Below are positions 15,225 through 19,204 of a stretch of 19,204 nucleotides of DNA, one piece after another. The notes beneath the pieces are model-generated. The model was given only the letters and a program-made list of their open reading frames with translations, was not told where the DNA came from and ran no database searches. How positions within the stretch are numbered: position 1 is the first letter of the stretch; the number at the start of each line of letters is the position of its first letter. Source of the DNA: Burkholderiales bacterium (GTDB lineage Bacteria; Pseudomonadota; Gammaproteobacteria; Burkholderiales; Burkholderiaceae_C); NCBI GenBank assembly GCA_947372225.1, contig CANBSV010000051.1:1-19204 (forward strand), read 5' to 3'. The position numbers and the translations under genes were made by a program.

Positions 15225-17204
15225 ATGTCACTCGCAGCGCCAGACAGCTTTCACTCCCCCTGGGTCTGGGTCACGGTGGTGTCCGTGGTCGTGATGCTGG
15301 TCTTGAGCGCGTGGGGATTGCTGTTTCTGCGCCTGGCCCCCTGCGTGCGGATCAGCAAAGCACCGGCCGCGGTGTTCATGGAATCCTGGCTGTACGGCGT
15401 GGTCCTTTTCAGCGTCGTGGGGTTCATCAACGTCCTGCTCGGTGCGAGCCTTCGAAACACCTTTTTTCTGGGCAGTGCCGTGGTGGTTCTGCTCGGCCTG
15501 TTGACCCGCAAACGTCAATCAAGAGCCACGGTGATCACAGGCGTCACCCACCCATCGACGTCCCGCGAAAACAGGTGGTACCTGAGCGGCATCGTGGTCG
15601 TGGTGATGGGTTCGCTGATCTGGTCGAGCAACAGCATCATCAGCCTGCAGCCCCTGTCGGACGGGACCACGCTGGTGCCATGGGTTGATTTCCTCCACCA
15701 TGCTCGACAAATCGGAAACTTCGCCCATTTCCGTGGCGATGCGGGCAGCTTGAATCTCACCCTGTACGGTGAGCGGCTGGCGCCTTATCACTACGGAAGC
15801 TACATGGTGTCGGCGCTGATCTCAGACCTCGGCTCGATACCTTCGATACAGACCGCCACCAGCGTTTATCCCGCTTCAGGGATGGTGTTGACGGGCGCGG
15901 CGATGCTGATGCTGGGCGAGGTCACCGCGGGTGCCAGCGCGGCATTCCTTGCGGTGTGCCTGCTGTTTTTCGTGCCCAGCCTGGGATCCCTGATGCACAG
16001 CCACGCGTCCCGCTGGCACAGCTACTTTTTCTTCCAGCAGATCGCTCCGGGCGGCGCCTATGCGGTGGCGCTGATCGGCTTGTCTTTGGCCTGTGTGCTG
16101 CGCGGTCTGCGTCGCGGGTCCCGGGCTGATTTCATCTGGGCCGGCCTGCTTTTCCTGTGTGCAGGCTTGTTCAAGATCCAGCTGGTACTGACCTACAGCC
16201 TGTTTTTCTTTCCGTGCCTGCTGTGGGCCATACCGAACACATCAGTCACGCTGAAGATCGCCGGCACCGCAGCGTTCACGGCGCTCTATGGCTTGGCCTT
16301 GCTGGCCCTGCACGGCATACCGAATGCACCGAGTCTGGCCTTTTCCTTGAACACGCTCAGTTCCAACGTCGATGCGTTTCTGCCCAAACTTCGCGCCCCG
16401 TCCATTCCTTTTCCCTTCAATCTCATCGCGCTTCCGGTTCTGGTGATTCCCTTGTTTTTTCTGACCTACGGGCTGCTTTTTCCGGTGGCGGTTCAGCTCA
16501 TGGTTTCAGCGCGCAAGAAACCCGTCGCCAGAAACACGCTCATCATCGTGTCCATCGCCTTGTTCAGTCACGCCTGTGTGCGCTTGATGATTGCCGACAA
16601 CACCGGCTATGGCGACCCCAGTGAAATCAACCACAAGACGTTTGTCTTGCCCTATTTCGTTTTCGTTTACTGCTGTTCGATGCTCTTGTATTTCAAGTTG
16701 TCTGAACACCCCGTCTTGAGCCGCACCGCGCGCATCACCTTGATGGCTTTTCTCGTGGCCGGCATCTGCGTGTCGGCGGCCAAGGCGCCCACGCTGCAGC
16801 ACATGGGGCCTTCAGGAAAATTCTGGAACACCCCGGTGCCACAAGGTCTGATGGATGCCGCCGCCGAGATCAAGCGACATTCAAAGTCGTCCGAGCTGGT
16901 TCAACTTTGCGAAAACGACCCCCTCAATCAACTCGCGACCTTGTCTGAGCGGCCCGTGTATGTCTCGAAGATCATGGTCAACGGCGCCCCTCAGAGCGTT
17001 GAGGAAGCCCGACGCTTTTCCAGGATCGAAAGTCTGCTCTCGCAAGACACTTTCAGCGCTGCCTCAGCGGCAGCGGGCGAGCTGAACATTTCCTGGCTGG
17101 TCGTCACCCCGCACTGCACGGTGGCCTGGGCTGCGGCCACGCCAGCGGTGCTGTCATCGAACGGGTATGCGCTTTACCGATTCGCCAAAGGCGCCATCCG
17201 GTAA
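15225..17204 (+). CDS. Second large multi-spanning membrane protein, GT-C-like
   Basis: About 659 residues with roughly 12-14 membrane segments. After about four segments comes a periplasmic-type loop with WVDFLHHARQI (153-163) and APYHYGSYM (186-194). The Asp-His pattern and position recall the catalytic loop of GT-C transferases that use lipid-phosphate sugars. A soluble C-terminal part of about 120 residues ends NGYALYRFAKG, echoing GAYTLIRY at the end of the 7231 gene, although I see little other direct identity between the two. It probably moves sugars in the periplasm; an unrelated polysaccharide polymerase is possible. I took the ATG at 15225; a GTG at 15189, one base after the GtrA stop, or a TTG at 15165 would extend it. 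None has a clear ribosome site. Confidence 0.72.
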   Translation: MSLAAPDSFHSPWVWVTVVSVVVMLVLSAWGLLFLRLAPCVRISKAPAAVFMESWLYGVVLFSVVGFINVLLGASLRNTFFLGSAVVVLLGLLTRKRQSRATVITGVTHPSTSRENRWYLSGIVVVVMGSLIWSSNSIISLQPLSDGTTLVPWVDFLHHARQIGNFAHFRGDAGSLNLTLYGERLAPYHYGSYMVSALISDLGSIPSIQTATSVYPASGMVLTGAAMLMLGEVTAGASAAFLAVCLLFFVPSLGSLMHSHASRWHSYFFFQQIAPGGAYAVALIGLSLACVLRGLRRGSRADFIWAGLLFLCAGLFKIQLVLTYSLFFFPCLLWAIPNTSVTLKIAGTAAFTALYGLALLALHGIPNAPSLAFSLNTLSSNVDAFLPKLRAPSIPFPFNLIALPVLVIPLFFLTYGLLFPVAVQLMVSARKKPVARNTLIIVSIALFSHACVRLMIADNTGYGDPSEINHKTFVLPYFVFVYCCSMLLYFKLSEHPVLSRTARITLMAFLVAGICVSAAKAPTLQHMGPSGKFWNTPVPQGLMDAAAEIKRHSKSSELVQLCENDPLNQLATLSERPVYVSKIMVNGAPQSVEEARRFSRIESLLSQDTFSAASAAAGELNISWLVVTPHCTVAWAAATPAVLSSNGYALYRFAKGAIR

Positions 17205-17246
17205 ACGCCGCTGTCGGCAGCGCCTGGACACTCGTTAAAGTGCCGC

Positions 17247-19004
17247 GTGCCCATGAACCTGAAACCTGTCGCCGCGAGGCTCCTGACCTACGCGCGCCCC
17301 TACAAGTGGGCAGGACTGCTGGGCATCCTGGCGTTCTTTCTGTCGGCAGCGATCGAGCCGGTCCTCCCCGCGCTGCTCCACAGGATGCTCGACAAAGGCT
17401 TCAAGGACGCTCTGGGCTACCCGCTGTGGCTGGTGCCGGTGGTGATCATCGGGCTGTTCACCGCGCGCGGAACGCTGGCATTCGCGGGCAACTACCTGCT
17501 GGGCTGGGCCAGTTCACGCGTCGTGCTGGACCTTCGCTCGGACCTCGTGGGCGCCATCTTGCGCGCTGACGCCAGGCTGTACTCGTCGCTCAGCCCCGGC
17601 GTGGCGGCCAGCCGCGTGATCAACGATCCGCAAACGACCACGGGCGCGCTGGCCGGCGCGATCACCACGGTGCTGCGAGACGGCACCACGCTGCTCGCGC
17701 TGCTGGGCTACATCTTCTACCTGAACTGGAAGCTGTCGCTGCTGTCGTTCGTCACCCTGCCGCTGCTCGCTTTGGTGGTGCGCAAGGTGCACGCACGCAC
17801 GGTGCGGGTCGGCTCGCTGTCTTACGAGTCGCAAAACCGGTTGGTCGGCATCGTCGATGACTTCACGCGTGCCTGGCGCGTGGTGCGCACCTTCGATGCA
17901 GGCGACTTCGAGCGCAAGCGCTTCGATGCGGAAGCGAGCCGGCTGCGCCGCGCGCAGATGAAGACGCTGGCCGCCGGCGCCATGATGACGCCACTCACGC
18001 AGATCGCCGCCAGCACCGGCGTGGCCCTGATCCTCACGCTCGGACTGGCGCAGGCCCGCGCGGGAACCTCGTCGGTCGGCGAGTTCGTGGCGTTCATCAC
18101 CGCGCTTCTGATGACGATCGGGCCGATGCGGCACCTGGCGGACATCACCCAGCCGGTGGTCAGTGGCCTGATCGGCGCCAATGCGTGTTTTTCTCTCATC
18201 GACACGCCGAAGGAACCGGACTCCGGCACCCGGGAGATCTCGCACTGCCGCGGAGACATCTCTTTCCAGGACGTGCGGATTCGATATCCGGGCAGCGAGC
18301 AACCCGCGCTGACCGATCTGAATCTCGAAATCCATGCCGGCAAGACCGTCGCGCTGGTCGGCCCGTCGGGCTCGGGCAAGACCACCGCGGTCAGCTCGCT
18401 GCTCGGCTTTGTGGCGCCGCGCGCCGGGGTCATCACGCTGGATGGCATCGACATCCAGACCTTGCGCAAGGCGTCGCTGCGCCAGCAGTTCGCGGTGGTG
18501 TCGCAAGACATCGTGCTGTTCGACGAGACCATCGCGGCGAATGTGATCTACGCGCAACCGCCAGACTTGCAGCGCGTGGAAACAGCGCTGCGCGCTGCCA
18601 ACCTGTGGGACTTCGTGCAGACGCTGCCCGAGGGCATGCACACCACCATCGGCACCAATGGCAGCCGCCTGTCCGGGGGTCAGCGGCAGCGGCTGGCGAT
18701 CGCGCGTGCGCTCTACAAGGATTCGCCGATCTGGGTCTTCGATGAAGCCACCTCGGCACTGGACACCGAGTCCGAGCGCATCGTTCAACAGTCCATCGAC
18801 CAGTGGCATGGCCGCAAGACGCTGATCCTGATCGCCCATCGCCTGAGCACGATCCGCAATGCGGACCGCATCTGCGTGCTGGCCGACGGACGGGTGGCCG
18901 AGAGCGGCACGCACGCCGAGCTCATGGAGCGCCGGGGTCTGTATGCCGGCATGGTCAGCGCCCAGGCGCTGCCCGCGAATGCCACGGAAGGCGCGTTCGC
19001 ATGA
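17247..19004 (+). CDS. MsbA-type ABC exporter (fused membrane and ATPase domains)
   Basis: A 585-residue half-transporter in the size range of MsbA. Residues about 1-310 hold six membrane helices (for example WAGLLGILAFFLSAAIEPVLP, WLVPVVIIGLFTARG, LLALLGYIFYL). The ATPase domain follows with Walker A GPSGSGKT (372-379), Q-loop VVSQD near 420, the signature LSGGQRQRLAIARAL (475 onwards), Walker B IWVFDE (495-500) with SALD, and the switch histidine in IAHRLSTI (531). All catalytic parts are intact. It works as a homodimer to move lipids or lipid-linked glycans across the inner membrane. Its place after the glycosyltransferases suggests export of the cluster product, though it may also be the housekeeping lipid A flippase. 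Start GTG at 17247; an ATG at 17253 is an alternative. The gap before it is 42 bases. Confidence 0.93.
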   Translation: MPMNLKPVAARLLTYARPYKWAGLLGILAFFLSAAIEPVLPALLHRMLDKGFKDALGYPLWLVPVVIIGLFTARGTLAFAGNYLLGWASSRVVLDLRSDLVGAILRADARLYSSLSPGVAASRVINDPQTTTGALAGAITTVLRDGTTLLALLGYIFYLNWKLSLLSFVTLPLLALVVRKVHARTVRVGSLSYESQNRLVGIVDDFTRAWRVVRTFDAGDFERKRFDAEASRLRRAQMKTLAAGAMMTPLTQIAASTGVALILTLGLAQARAGTSSVGEFVAFITALLMTIGPMRHLADITQPVVSGLIGANACFSLIDTPKEPDSGTREISHCRGDISFQDVRIRYPGSEQPALTDLNLEIHAGKTVALVGPSGSGKTTAVSSLLGFVAPRAGVITLDGIDIQTLRKASLRQQFAVVSQDIVLFDETIAANVIYAQPPDLQRVETALRAANLWDFVQTLPEGMHTTIGTNGSRLSGGQRQRLAIARALYKDSPIWVFDEATSALDTESERIVQQSIDQWHGRKTLILIAHRLSTIRNADRICVLADGRVAESGTHAELMERRGLYAGMVSAQALPANATEGAFA

Positions 19005-19204
19005 CTCGCGCTGCCGATCAGACCACCGCGGCAGGGCCATACCTGAGCGATTACGACCGGGTCTTGCTCGCACACCGGCACAAACCGGTTCGTGTGCTCG
19101 GGATCGGTCAATCCATCGACGTGTGGCGCGCGTACTTCCCCAACGCCTCGCAGATCGTCGGAGCCGACATGCCGCCCGATGGCGCGCAGCCACAGCACAA
19201 CGAC
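19001..19204 (+). CDS. Partial methyltransferase-like protein (N-terminal 68 residues)
   Basis: The ATG at 19001 overlaps the stop of the ABC exporter gene (ATGA), and the frame stays open to the window edge. After a short lead comes SDYDRVLLAHRHKPVRVLGIG, then QSIDVWRAYFPNASQIVG and AD. The WRAYFPNA-x-IVGAD pattern is that of polysaccharide-associated methyltransferases related to macrocin O-methyltransferase. In those the SAM loop usually reads E-x-G-x-x-x-G-x-S before the W; here it is shortened to LGIGQSIDVW, so the SAM site may be altered. The rest of the gene is outside the window, so function is tentative. Confidence 0.6.
   Translation, partial: MTRAADQTTAAGPYLSDYDRVLLAHRHKPVRVLGIGQSIDVWRAYFPNASQIVGADMPPDGAQPQHND

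Noticed and set aside
17209..17222. Hairpin CGCTG-TCGG-CAGCG between the second membrane gene and the exporter
   Set aside because: The stem is only 5 base pairs with no T-run, so it is not a convincing terminator.
17514..19193. A 559-codon open frame on the minus strand across the ABC exporter
   Set aside because: The plus strand has every ABC transporter motif; the antisense product is Arg/His-rich and featureless.
1..19204. CRISPR arrays, rRNA genes and complete tRNA genes
   Set aside because: No regularly spaced repeats and no full cloverleaf or rRNA sequence were seen by eye on either strand.

Overview
The window looks like chromosome from a GC-rich betaproteobacterium, most likely Burkholderiales (Comamonadaceae-like). 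This is inferred from codon use, a canonical VPEP-type PEP-CTERM sorting signal, a P4-type integrase and the style of the glycan genes. No rRNA, intact tRNA or CRISPR array is visible.

Layout. (1) 1-1760 is the edge of an integrated element. A partial unknown gene and a complete P4-like tyrosine integrase lie on the minus strand. The integrase promoter is followed by a tRNA-3'-end-like sequence ending in CCACCA and a strong hairpin terminator, so the element probably runs leftwards out of the window. (2) 1796-6323 is a surface/envelope region on the plus strand: a small unknown protein, an 812-residue beta-rich PEP-CTERM protein with its own terminator, and an exported LamG-like/OmpA fusion. 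(3) 6551-6964 is a scar: the end of an IS3-family element joined to the C-terminus of a LysR regulator. (4) 7231 to the right edge is a nine-gene, same-strand glycan cluster, mostly with overlapping or near-touching genes. It holds a large GT-C-like membrane protein, a split transketolase (N and C subunits), a fusion of an NAD-dependent epimerase with a GtrB/DPM1-type glycosyltransferase, two methyltransferases, a GtrA-type flippase, a second large GT-C-like membrane protein, an MsbA-type ABC exporter, and the start of another methyltransferase-like gene.

How the cluster may work (inference). The epimerase half of the fusion would finish a nucleotide sugar. The GtrB-like half would load it onto undecaprenyl phosphate at the membrane, GtrA would flip the lipid-linked sugar, and one or both large multi-spanning proteins would transfer it to a periplasmic glycan. 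This resembles three-component (GtrA/GtrB/GT-C) glycan modification with the sugar-making enzyme fused to the loading enzyme. The split transketolase could supply or attach a two-carbon ketol unit, and the methyltransferases could decorate the sugar. The ABC exporter would move lipid-linked material. The most interesting points are the epimerase-glycosyltransferase fusion and its tight linkage to a split transketolase and GtrA. The sequence supports the family assignments; the sugar product cannot be deduced.
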